Both the position numbers and the translations under genes were made by a program. DNA of 64,000 bases, taken from positions 62,001 to 126,000 of the forward strand of contig JAVTVJ010001696.1 in NCBI GenBank assembly GCA_034509425.1, in the 5' to 3' direction. Origin of the DNA: Eopsaltria australis (lineage: Eukaryota; Chordata; Aves; Passeriformes; Petroicidae). The notes beneath the pieces are model-generated. The model worked only from the letters and a program-made list of their open reading frames with translations. It made no database searches and had not been told where the DNA came from. Shown in pieces: positions 1 through 10,450 of the stretch (the first letter of the stretch is position 1; every line of letters starts with the position of its first letter).

Positions 1-331
1 GGTGGATAACAATTCAAGTATGCTGACCACCTTCCCAGGGGTTTTCATGGGTGCAGTGTCTTTAGCAACTGTAGAGATATTTATATGGATTAAAAATATG
101 GATTAAAAATCTCCAACCAACCCAGCTGCTGTAGGGCAGCAAACCTGGTGTTCACCTGATACGGTGTCTGTTTTCCTTTTTCTACTGTTATTGTAGTAAA
201 TTTGGATTGCTGGGCTTTCACTGCTCAAAATACATTTGCCAGATGGCTTTTGCCACATCCTTTGCAGGAGGATTTTTATTCTTTAATAACCAGTAGTGCC
301 TTCTGTAATAACCAATAACTAATTCCTTCTT
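1..331. other. Unique non-coding DNA
   Basis: No repeat family or exon is recognised here. The sequence is AT-leaning with a short direct echo 'atatggattaaaaat' around 90-110. The flank leads directly into a reverse-strand CR1 copy. Confidence 0.5.
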
Positions 332-690
332 AGAGTCATAGAAGCATGGAGTAATCTGAGCTGGAAGGGACCCAGCAGGACCATCCAGTGCAGCTCCTGT
401 CCCTGCACAGACACCCCACCAACCCCAGCCTGGGCATCCCTGAGGGCATTGTCCAGCCTCTCCTGGAGCTCTGGCAGCCTCGGGGCCATGCCCATTCCCT
501 GGGGAGCCTGGGCAGTGCCCAGCACCCTCTGGGGAAGAGCCTTTCCTGAAATCCAACCCAAACCTCCCCTTACAGAACTTCATGTCATTCCCTCTCAGAG
601 ATCTGGTCACAGAGATCATGGATGGGTGCTGCCCCTCCTCTTGCCCTCATTAAGGAATTTGTGGGCTGCATATGATCATTGAATTCTCAT
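332..690 (-). mobile_element. CR1 LINE 3' fragment, reverse strand
   Basis: The left edge carries decayed copies of the CR1 terminal motif ('gagtcatagaagcatgga'), followed by the reverse complement of the CR1 3' region ('gagctggaagggacccagc'). The stretch 356-558 matches 28,947-29,149 at all but two positions, while both flanks differ strongly. The right edge is uncertain: phrases such as 'ctgcccctcctcttgccctc' near 630-650 still look like CR1, but beyond about 690 nothing is recognisable. The copy is 5'-truncated and cannot encode the reverse transcriptase. Open frames across it are translations of the repeat. Confidence 0.85.
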
Positions 691-1244
691 TTCCAGAGAA
701 CCGGATGAAGTTTTTCCAGGATCTCATCCCTGTGTAATAATGGTTCTGAGTTCGGCACTGTGTGTTTATAGTAAATCCCCTTCATGCACTTTATTTTCCA
801 CATATTGTTTCATTTTCCCTTTTTATCACTCACATTTTTGACATGTGTGTAATTCTAGCTATGAGAGCTGTATTTGGTCATCCTGAATAATTATGTATTT
901 TCTGAAAAATGCACCACAATGTCCACCTCATTTTCCAGAGAACTTTTTATGTATAAGCTACAACTTTCACATACCTTGAGAAATGTACTGTCAGCACAGA
1001 TGATTGTACATCCTCCTGCCAGTAACCTTTCTTTGCACTGTGAGCCAAGTGCTTATTCCCAAACAATTCCATTTTTATCCTGTTCATTTCCTGTAGGAGT
1101 CTCTGATGAGGGACTTCGCCACACTGAATTGAAGCAGTGAAAAATCCTTTCCCATGAAGTTGCTGGCAATTCGGATGGTGCAGCTCTGACACTGGCAGCT
1201 TCTTCCACAGCACCCAGCTGAGGTCAGCCAGCTCAGAGTGTTGT
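691..1244. other. Unique non-coding DNA between two CR1 pieces
   Basis: AT-rich text with T-runs. No splice-flanked exon, RNA gene or repeat is recognised. An 88-codon frame on each strand (874-1140 and 947-1213) shows no family signature and is best taken as chance. Confidence 0.45.
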
Positions 1245-1482
1245 GTTCATGGAATCATGGAATGGTTTGGGTTGGAAGGGACCTTGGAGATTGTCCCACT
1301 CCACCCTCTGCCATGGACAGGGGCACCCTCCACTAGATGAGATTGTTCCAGCCTGGTTTGGGCACTGCCAGGGATCCAGGGGCAGCCACAGCTGCTCTGG
1401 GCACCCTGGGCCAGGGCCTGCCCACCCTCCCAGCCAGCAATTCCTTCCCAAGATCCCATCTAAACTTTTTCTGTTCCAATTA
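1245..1482 (-). mobile_element. CR1 LINE 3' fragment, reverse strand
   Basis: It begins with the terminal repeat ('catggaatcatggaatgg') and 'tttgggttggaagggacc', the reverse complement of the CR1 3' end. It runs through the core at 1358-1431, which is exactly shared with five other copies here, and ends in 'ttcccaagatcccatctaaa'. The part between the terminus and the core is clearly diverged from the other copies. The 5' truncation lies near 1482. Confidence 0.9.
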
Positions 1483-4400
1483 AACTGGTGAATGGTCGAG
1501 ACCATTCACAATCCCTGCATTCCTCTTCTGTAGTTCCTGATTTCACTTCTAAGCTTAGAGCATGGCATTTAAAGATCATCTACTTCCAACCCCAGTGACT
1601 TGGGCAGGGGTTCAAAATAAGGCTTTTTCCTGCTATTTTGAAAGATGAGCACAAGCATTGATATTTGATTCCTGAGCCAATCTTCCACAATAGGTAGGGG
1701 TGCTGAGCCTTGAGGCTTTGGTCTGAGCTTGTCTTTGGTATCAGTTATTACAGAATAACATCAGTAATACCTGATCCTTGTGCTAACTCCCAACTATGTT
1801 CTCTGATTTCCTGGATATAGCAGTGGTAGAGCTGTGTTTCTGCCTTTGGGAAATTAAGGCACCTCTGCTGAGAGCAGTTGGGATTAGGGGAATTTAAGTG
1901 TCCAGGAAGGAGCAGGAGATAAGAAATGTGTTAGATTGTAGAAGGATAATCACATACTTGAAGTGTACTAAGTGCATGTTTTTTCTTTTAACCTTTTTAG
2001 GCTCAGTTTTATTCTTTATGTGAATAGTCTCTATTAGGCAGTATAATGAAAATGCTAATTGTTTTTTTTTTAAACGTGTGGGGAAAGAAAGCACGTGTGG
2101 GATTTATTGCCCTTGTGGAACTGTGCAGGATTTACTCTTACAGACAGGTGTAGCTTTCTACCACTGGGTGGAGCGTTTTAAACACCCTGCAAGTCATCTG
2201 CACTCCTTGCAGTAGCACAGCCTTTCCCCTAAGTGCTTGATAGATTAAACCTTGAAACTGAAACACTTGAAAATTCACGCCCCATTTCTGCTCTTGTGGT
2301 TTTTAAACAGGCAGCTGCCACGACACCAGCACGAGTTGTGTGGTGCTGCTCAACTCCAATGGTGTTGGAAAGCATTTGGTGTTTTACAGAGTGGGTCCCA
2401 ACTGCAGTTTGAGGGGATGATGACTGGAGTGCAATGTCTGGCAGGACATGAAGAGAATACATTCTGTGGTTCCTCGGTCCAGAAAAAAAAGCTATTAAAC
2501 CTTAATCCTAAACAACTGTTTGTGAGAGAGAGGGAGAAGGTACAGAGGCCTGACAGAGATAGACTTACCTGTCGCATTCCTTTCTGGATTAGATATAAGC
2601 AGTTCCCTTACACTGCTAGTGGAGCTCCAGTAATGAAGATGGGATGTTGTGTAGCATTCTATGTATAAAAAAATTACATCTTGAAGCTCCTAAAGTGCAC
2701 ATTTTCAGGGAAGTCTCACCTCATCGTGAGAGTATTTCTATTAAGCTCTTCCTCCATCTGCAAATCCAGACGTTTTCCATCTGGTGTGATGCTGTTAAGC
2801 TGGGCAGGGCTCTGTCTGGCCTCTCCACCTGCCAAAGTCTGTGGTGTCCAACTGAGATGCTGCAGGGCGATCAGAGGAGAAATTAATCCTTCTGAGAGCT
2901 CAGAGCTAAGGGTTTAGTAACAGGGATGCACTTCCCCTCTTCTGCAAACAGCTACAAGGAACTTAGTGCTGGTTGTGTCTCTGCTGACTTTGGTAGATTT
3001 ACATGGAAAATGAAATTCAACAGGTGGAGCATGAATTAAGTTTGAGTTACACATGTGGTTGTTGGTTTTAGTTTAATACTGGATGAGTATTTCTCATGGA
3101 AGCAAGTTAAGATCAAAAGGTAACGTTTTTGGACTTGGGGATGCTCTTTGAGAACAAGTCCAGCTGTAGAGCTAGTGATGCCTGGTCAAAATCCTGGAGC
3201 CACAGGAACTGCAGAGCAGATCAGGTGTAATCTCAGGCTGCAAATCCACAGCTATTTGAAACTGTCAGCATGACAGACTCCTCCTGGCAGGTATTAAGCC
3301 AGGGCAGCTATTGTTTTCCCTCTGGTGGTCATGCTCTTGCTCTGATTCAGCAGAAGCAGGGCTGTTTGTTCACACCCTACCTGGGCTGGATGTTTTCTGT
3401 AAGATCAGGAATTGCCCAAATGTGGCATTCATGATTGTGAAAGCAGAGCTGTAATCTCTGTGAAAATCAGCAAGACAGGGAGCTGTTGCACAGAAGCTGG
3501 AGAAGGCAGCAGGCTCTGGGAGTGAACCTGTCTGGTTCACTATCAGTCTGGAGAGGTTGTGATGCCCAGCCTGGACACCCAGAGCCAGGCACACCAAATT
3601 CCTTGCTGTCCCAAACACAGACACCACACCATGTCCTCTGCATTAGCCCAAGGTACTTAGAATAATAACAAAAAAATGAACAAAGTAAGCTTCTGTGAGC
3701 CAAAACCTGAACTATGGGGTTGCAGGAAGCAGGAGGAGGGGAAAGGCTTTGTACCCTCATTTCTGTGTTGCTGCCTGATAACCTCTGTTAACCTATGGAA
3801 TGTTTTTCATTCCTGTTATTAACTAATCTGTTAATGGAGCTTGTAAGCACCATCTAACCACATTTCAAAGGAAAGCTCACCCGAGTTTTACTTTGAGAGA
3901 TTTGAGCACTGACAGCAAGCTGGAAGCTCAGAATTTTTATGGTGTTAGATTGTTCTGCAAGTTCCTCACTGGGCTAGATCCAAACATGTTTCTTCAGTGT
4001 TGACTGCGTGTCTTCTACTTCACTTATTTTCTCTAGCAGTGTATTTATTATAGCTGGTGCCAGGGAGGAAAAAGAAATTCATCCCTCTTTATAAATATTT
4101 AGCTCTAGTACAAGATGCACATTATATAATCATTGGGCTTTTTGTTTTTCTCGTAAGAGTGTTTTTCACAACGATGTTTTTCCCCTCTGCTGTGGTTATT
4201 TATGAACAGAGATTTTTCAGGCCTTGAGAAGGAATTTGTAAAATCTAGAGTGTGAAGCAGAAGACAGCATAATTTGAACATGGGAGGGAGAACTTAAGAG
4301 ATGGCAGAGCATTGAGACGTTGTATTTACTGGAACACTAATTGTTGGATTGAGCATGAAAAAACTCATTTTCAGGAGTCTCTTCAGACACTCATGAGGCT

Positions 4401-5577
4401 AAAGTTGCTCACCTGTACAAACTAAAGACATACTCCTTTTAATACAAGTGCATTCACTAAACTCCAGAAACTTCTAAAGCACTGGAAAAATAATCATAAA
4501 ACCGTGAGATTCAGCAATTTACAGCTGCTGGAATGGTAAAAAATATTACTAATTTGGAGAAAAGCATTGTTGTGGTGAGCAAAAAGTAGAACATTTATGA
4601 GTACTTCTCTAACAGTGGCAAGTGTCAGTCTGCAAATAAGATCCAGGAGAGATTGTAAGGAAGTAGAATATGGAGTAGGCTGAGTATGGAGTAGAGTTTG
4701 GATTAGATATTGAGTGTGGAGTACTTTGAGGTTGAGGGAAAGGTCGAGTATGGATAGGTACCAGGAGCTCACTGTGGCAGGTATTGGATGCAGCTACACA
4801 AACACTAGTATTTATTAATTAATGCTGTTTCTAAAGAACAGGTGAGGTTCAGGTGCTGTGTGCCCTCACCAGGGGTGTCCTGCCTCTGTCACCACCTGTA
4901 GCATTTTGTCCTGGAGGTTGGAAACCCCGAGTCCTGTGGTGCTCTGGGCAGAGGTGTGTGCTCCAGGGCTCTGTGCTGCTGTTTTCTCTCAGAACAGCTC
5001 CCAGACACTGCAGTGCAGCCCCATGACTGCAAAGCAGGTGTGCCCCTTGCTCAGGTCTCGTTTGTTTGAGGGCTGGGCTCTGTCTTCAGCCTTTTCCTGC
5101 TCTGCCCAGCACTGGGGTGGGAGGAAGGGTCATGGAGTGCCATGGAAAAATGCAGTTGCAGGCCTAAAAATAGATTCCCTGGGAATGACTTGAGAACCAA
5201 CCAAACCCAAGGAATGTGCAGTATGTTGCTACCACCTGTGTAATTCCAGCTTAGATCACTGGCTCTGGAGCAGGATTTCACTGTGACTCCCCTGGGCAGG
5301 AAGGGGGAGTGCCAGTGACTCCCATCCCTGCACGTGTGATGGAGGATAAGCAGCTTGGGGCTCTAACCATATAGAGATGTTCTCTTTTTCCTTTCTTTGC
5401 AGCTTTCCTTCCCTGCTCTTGCCTTGCTCACAGTGTGGTTTGGGCACTGGTGCAGTTATTTGGCACAAGGTTTGCAGGCAGCCAGAGTGACAGGGGTGCC
5501 ACTGCTGCAAGGGATCCCTCCATGAGATTGCTGAAGGTGCAGTGAACTCGCTCTCATCCCTCAGCCTGCTTCCCAGG
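1483..5577. other. Unique non-coding DNA
   Basis: About 4.1 kb without a recognisable exon, RNA gene or dispersed repeat. Present are T- and A-runs (for example 2061-2071), several AATAAA hexamers without other transcript signals, and a purine-rich stretch at about 4,670-4,760 with loosely repeated 'gagtatggagta' words that looks like a decayed tandem repeat. Open frames of 60-138 codons show no recognised domain. Confidence 0.45.
4670..4760. repeat. Degenerate GAGTATGGAGTA-like tandem repeat
   Basis: Variants of 'gagtatggagta' and 'gagtgtggagta' recur about four times with irregular spacing. The repeat is too decayed for a firm unit length. Confidence 0.4.
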
Positions 5578-5637
5578 GAGAGCAGGAGCCAGACTTTAGT
5601 GTATCAGGAGAGCAGGAGCCAGACTTTTGTGTATCAG
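5578..5637. repeat. Two-copy 30-bp direct tandem repeat
   Basis: Two adjacent 30-bp units, 5578-5607 and 5608-5637, each opening 'gagagcaggagccagacttt', differ at one position (a/t after the T-run). The near identity points to a recent local duplication. Confidence 0.9.
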
Positions 5638-5679
5638 GAGATTCTTTGGTTTGATTGGACACTGCAGGTGATCCCCTGT

Positions 5680-5800
5680 CATAGACTTGGGGAATGTGTG
5701 GGGTTGGAAGGGATCTTGAAACTCACCTTGTTCCACCCCCTGGCATGGGCAGGGACACCTTCCACTAGACCACGTTGCTGTGTCCCATCCACAGACTTGA
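5680..5800 (-). mobile_element. CR1 LINE 3' terminal fragment, reverse strand
   Basis: 'catagacttggggaatgtgt' is a mutated terminal repeat. It is followed by 'ggggttggaagggatcttga' and 'atgggcagggacaccttcca', the reverse complement of the CR1 3' end. Only about 120 bp remain. Divergence is high, so this is an older copy. Confidence 0.85.
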
Positions 5801-6140
5801 GGAACACACTGCACAAGTACAAGAGACATTTGGAATTAAGGTGCAAAGCTGCAGAGCACAGCACAGCCACTCCAAGGCTCGGTGCCCACCCTCCCCAAAA
5901 TCCCACTTCCCCACACTCTGCTGGACACACTCCCCTATGCAAAATTGGAGCTCAAGTCAGTAGGTTGTTTTTGCCTCAAGCCCTGGGTGGAATCTGGGAG
6001 CAGAGCTATTAGCATGAGTAAAATCTGAACTTTAAAAAAACTTTCTCTCTGGAATGAAGTACATTAAAATTCCAAGATGCCTCCCGTGTGTGACATACCT
6101 TGTCAAACCATTATGTACTCCTGATAGTGCTGGGATAGAC
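5801..6140. other. Unique non-coding DNA
   Basis: No recognisable element lies between the two CR1 pieces. A long open frame that crosses from 5542 into this stretch includes the CR1 and is not credible as a gene. Confidence 0.4.
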
Positions 6141-6283
6141 CACGGAATCACAGAATGGTTTGGGTTGGCAGGGACTTTTGAAGGACATCCTGCAATGAGT
6201 TGGGATGCCTTCCACCAGACCAGGTTGGTCAGAGCCCCATCCAACCTGGCCTTGAATGTCTCCAGGGATGGGGTATCAGGGGT
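6141..6283 (-). mobile_element. CR1 LINE 3' terminal fragment, reverse strand
   Basis: It starts with 'cacggaatcacagaatggtt', then shows the CR1 3' end in reverse complement, including 'gccccatccaacctggcctt' and 'ctccagggatggggtatcag'. It is 5'-truncated at about 6283, just before where the invariant 74-bp core would start. Confidence 0.9.
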
Positions 6284-9200
6284 GCACCAGATGCCTGGTA
6301 CAAAGCTGTAGCACACTGCACACAGTGGATGTCAGAATCTGGTAGAGTGCAGATAATGAGCCAAAACCTGACTTTCAAGTTCATGGCCCTGATCCCATGT
6401 TCCACCCCAAGCCCTGAGCTTATTCCAGCACCAGCCTGGCACTGGAATGGCCCTTTCCCAGTGTGCTCCCAAGCAGCTGAGCTCTCCTGTTGGCCCTGCA
6501 CACTGCCAGGCTGCAGGTGGGGAGCTCCGTGGTGTGACTCCACCCCTGACATTCCAACCAGTCACCTGCAGCATCCACAGCTGCAGCAGCTCCTGATGTG
6601 CATCTGAGAGAGGGTTCCAGGCTGCCCAAAGGAGTGTTCAGTGCCCAGGTTCCTCATCCTCCAGGAATGGGTCTGGGGCTGTGACAGGCAGGTTCAGGGT
6701 CATGTGTAGCTCCCGTAGCTCTTCACTGTTCTGTGTTTGATTCACCCTGAAAAACCTGGCACCTGAGCAGCTCAGGGCTTCTGGAGGAGCACAAGTGCTG
6801 TGTGAGCACATAGTGTGATCCCAGATGAGGGGAGATAAGGTTAAGGTGGTGTGTGCCCCATCCACAGGCCCCGATTAGGAAATGAGCGTTCTCAGCAGCT
6901 GCTGGACGAGTGCATTTTACAGTCTGTTGTTTGTCCTAGGGGAAGTTTTATTTATTACGTAAATTTATGATTTGTGAGCTCCACTGAGGCCAGAACAGGG
7001 GTCAGTTTGACATGTTTTGAAGTGACTATCAGCTGTTTAAAGCATGGGTTTCATATAAATAAAATCCTTTAGGACATCAACCACCAGAAATATGGTGAAG
7101 TTCATCAAAGTTTTTGTTAATCTGCTAGTAAACTTGCAGCTGAAGCTGCCTGTGCACCTTTCGGCCATGAGGGTTTGAGATAGGAAAAGAAAGGAAGGAC
7201 TCTTCACAGGAATATAACATTCTAGCGATGGCAACTCTATTTCTAAAAATGTTCCATGTGACTTGTTTCCTTCATGTTTCCTGTTGCAGGTGTGTGCACA
7301 GTGCTGATCGATTGGTGGACGTGCAGTGTGACCTGAGGCATCACTGGCTTTTGCAGGCTGGTGGTGTTCTCCAAGCTCTCCTTGTGCTGAGAAGTAAAAG
7401 AGGTCTCTCTCCTCCCATTTCAGGTCTTGTTGCCTGAATGATGGAAGTGTTTGCAACTACTATTGCACAATTGTGCACCTGTGTGAATGTAGCTGCTGAG
7501 TGTGGTGGGACTCCTCCAGTCTCAGCCCTAAGGTTACATGGTAGCTGTGCAGCCCAGTGCTAGAATAAGGAAAATTAGATGTGATTTTAAAGGGTGGTTT
7601 AAACTGGGCACCCTGTACTCCCTGCCTTCCAGGGAGGTGTCAGAGATGGTGGTTGTTCTGCTGGAATAAAACCCTTCCAGTCTACTGCTTCCCTATGGGA
7701 CAGAGCTCAGCCTTGTCGTCCTGTGGCACAGACAAGATTAGTAGGGAGACTTGTACCCTTCCTGAGTGACAGGGAGAGAAACACCTGCATTCCTTTTCCT
7801 TGTGAGACACACAGTTACAGCACTGTCAGCGCTCAGAGCTGGGCTGGTGTCAGTCCCTCCTCCCTGTGTGTGAGCACTAAAGACAACCAGAGCAAACATG
7901 TGGAACTCAGGATCAGCGTGTGGCATAAGGCAGGCCCTTCTGCTCTGTTTGACCTCTTCATTCCATTTTCCAGGTGTGTTTCAGGCCCTTGAGTGTGCAC
8001 AGCAGCAGAGGTGCCTGCCAGGGCAGGGCTGCTGTGCTGGAATGCCCTCGAGGTTTCAACAGCGTGGACAAGCTGTTCCTTGGAGAAGTGGTTTCTCCTG
8101 GTGTTTGCTTTGGACTGTGCCCCTGGTCTTGCTCAGCAGCAAGCTCCCTGGCAGGTGGGGAGCACTGGTTCTACCTGCTCTGTTCCTCCCACAGCTGCTC
8201 TGCTTGCCTCAGCCCAGGTCTGCAGGCTGCAGGCATGGGGTGGAGCGTGTTCCTCCAGGCTCAGTGCCCTGGGGATGCTGCCCTCGCCCAAGAAGGGCAG
8301 CAGAAGTGCACTGTGCTGTTGTCACAGCTGGCAGAGGTTCTCTGGGGTGACCTGGGAGAGGTGGCACCTCAGTTTCATCCCTCATGATGCCCCAGATTTC
8401 CTGTGTAGCTGCTCTGGCAGGGCCATTCATGCGGGCACCTGAGGCGAGGCTGCTCATACCCATATTTGTGTGTGAGGCTGTTCCTACCCGTGTTTGTCCA
8501 CATTAGCACTCTCAGGGCTGCCTCTGAAAAGGCCCAGCTCTATTTGCAGAGCAGATGAGTATCTTGGGTGTACTGTGGGCTGAGGAACATGCCACATCTT
8601 GCATGGGCTGCAGCAGCGTGCAGCAGACACGAGTCCTGTGCATCCTTGCAGTCACACCACGTGGCTGATCACTGACATGATGGCCTGAGACCCTGTTTAG
8701 GGGGGCTCCACCATTTTCTCCAACAGAGAGATGGCTCAAAGTCAGGCTGAGCTTTGCCCAAGGTCTTGGGAAGCGAGGGACCATGCAGAAAACCATCCCT
8801 GGACAAGGCCATCCATCTCCTGAAGGCGAGGGATGGGGATACCTGGCAAATAAAGTGTATAAGCCATGGCTCTACTGTGTTCCTCAGCACTTGTGGCCTG
8901 GAGTTAATTCTTTTTCTGCACTCAGTGAGACTGGGGTCAGGTCCTTAGACAGCTTTTGGAGTGAGTGGATGCCTGTTGGGATTTCAGGGTTCACAGAGGC
9001 TCATTGTCATTCATGACATGTGTTTACATTTGTCCCTAACTTCTTTTGAACAAGTTATGCAACAAATTCAGCAAATTTCATTTCCACTAATAGGAGGTCC
9101 CAAGAGGTGGAAGTGAGGGTGACAAGTGGGTCTTCAGGGACAATGCTGTTAGAAGCTGGGACACTCTGTGGCAATGCTGCAAGTAACAGTCCCGGGAGGT

Positions 9201-9739
9201 CTGGTGCAAAATAAGGTGATAAGAGATTTTTACTCATTGAAAAACTGTGTAGTACAAATGTGTTGTAAATTTTGTAAACAAGGAGTTTGCACAAGGAAGT
9301 GGTAATACTTGAAGTGGTAATACTTGAAGAACCCTTACTTATTTTAGTATTCATGTCATTTATACTGCAGCTCCCCTCTTTTTGTCCTTGCTTGTAGTTA
9401 AAGCAAAATCTTGGGGTGGGGAGGAGGAGGAGGACAAAAGACAAGGAGAAATGCAAAGATTAAAGGATGTTATAGATCTTCCCAGTACCACAAAGTGTCT
9501 CTACCAAATCACACTTAATGCTTTACTCATCAAAGGCAAGCATGTCAGCTCTTTCCAGCTGGCTCGCTGTGCTTGGGCAGTGACACATCCACCCAGAGTG
9601 GGATTTTTTGTGGATTACACCTCTCAGAAGACTGGACTGTGGTATTGTTGTCTGGCTTGGACTCTCTCCATCTGGGAGGACATGTCTGAGTTGTGGATTC
9701 AGCTCACAGCCTCCTTGCAACACGCAGCCAGTGCTCTGC
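6284..9739. other. Unique non-coding DNA
   Basis: No exon, RNA gene or dispersed repeat is recognised in about 3.5 kb. The part at 7,900-8,450 is GC-richer and carries overlapping open frames of 137-150 codons in three forward frames. Open frames in several phases at once mean low stop density rather than a gene. A 15-bp tandem duplication lies at 9296-9325. Confidence 0.45.
9296..9325. repeat. Two-copy 15-bp tandem repeat
   Basis: 'gaagtggtaatactt' occurs twice back to back without a mismatch, followed by a partial third start ('gaag'). Confidence 0.85.
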
Positions 9740-10150
9740 AAGCCTGTCGCTTTCGGTATGATTTCAGTTCGACTGGATTTGTTCTGAAGCACTGGCTGAC
9801 AGAAAGGATTTCCCTTTATGCTGCTGGGTGTATTGCACCAAGCTCAAAACCCGGGTTGGGAAATTCGGCGCTGCTCTGGTAAAGCAGCTTCCACTTGCCT
9901 CTGGTTACAACAGAAGAGACACCACGCTGGCAACTGCAAATGCAAAACTCTGGTAACGGGGGGGAAGAGAAGCAAAACCAACTGCAAGTCATTAAGAAAT
10001 GCCAAAAAAAAAAAAAGGATGAATGTGCAGCTGAGCAGCATCCCCAGCAGGTCCAGGAGGACCGGGCAGCGGTGCCACGGCTGTGGTGCAGCTGAGGTCA
10101 GGCTCGCTTACGCAGCCCGTGGGTGCTGCACCGTCTGGGATGTGCTCATG

Positions 10151-10175
10151 CCTCCCTCCCTCCCTCCCTCCCTCC
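10151..10175. repeat. (CCCT)n microsatellite
   Basis: Six uninterrupted 'ctcc' units within a CpG-richer patch. Confidence 0.9.
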
Positions 10176-10385
10176 GGCACCATCCGCAGCCTCCGACCGA
10201 GATTGGCTGCGGCGGAGTCAGCCCATATCTTACTAGAGAGAAACTTGAGACCCACCAAGCCCAAATGTCAAATGCTGCTTAGTCAGATGAATAGCAGCAC
10301 TCACCAGCAGCCAGACCGGGCGCTTTCCACATTTCATCAGGGGCAGCGTTTTGCGTCGAGCCTTTGTTTCTCAAAGGAACGTGTT

Positions 10386-10408
10386 AAAAAAAAAAAAAAA
10401 AAAAAAAA
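10386..10408. repeat. A23 homopolymer
   Basis: An uninterrupted run of 23 A. No upstream retrogene or SINE body is recognised, so it is not called a retroposon tail. Confidence 0.9.
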
Positions 10409-10450
10409 GGAATTTGTGTGGAGCTGGCAGCGTGCGTGGAAAACCAGCAT

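Larger units (their letters stand above)
9740..10450. promoter_or_regulatory. CpG-richer patch; candidate regulatory element
   Basis: CpG dinucleotides are unusually frequent here compared with the surrounding DNA: by eye about 14 lie between 10,060 and 10,230. The patch includes an inverted CCAAT box inside 'gattggctgcggcgg' (10,201-10,215). At 10,361-10,377 'cctttgtttctcaaagg' holds two inverted SOX/TCF-type sites (CTTTGTT and CAAAGG) five bases apart. These motifs are known binding words; their use here is inference. No exon with convincing splice sites adjoins it, so enhancer is as likely as promoter. Confidence 0.3.

Noticed and set aside
7898..8442. Three overlapping forward frames of 137-150 codons
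   Set aside because: Open in all three phases at once, which indicates low stop density rather than coding.
10386..10408. Poly(A) tail of a processed pseudogene or SINE
   Set aside because: No retrogene body, SINE promoter box or target duplication is seen upstream.
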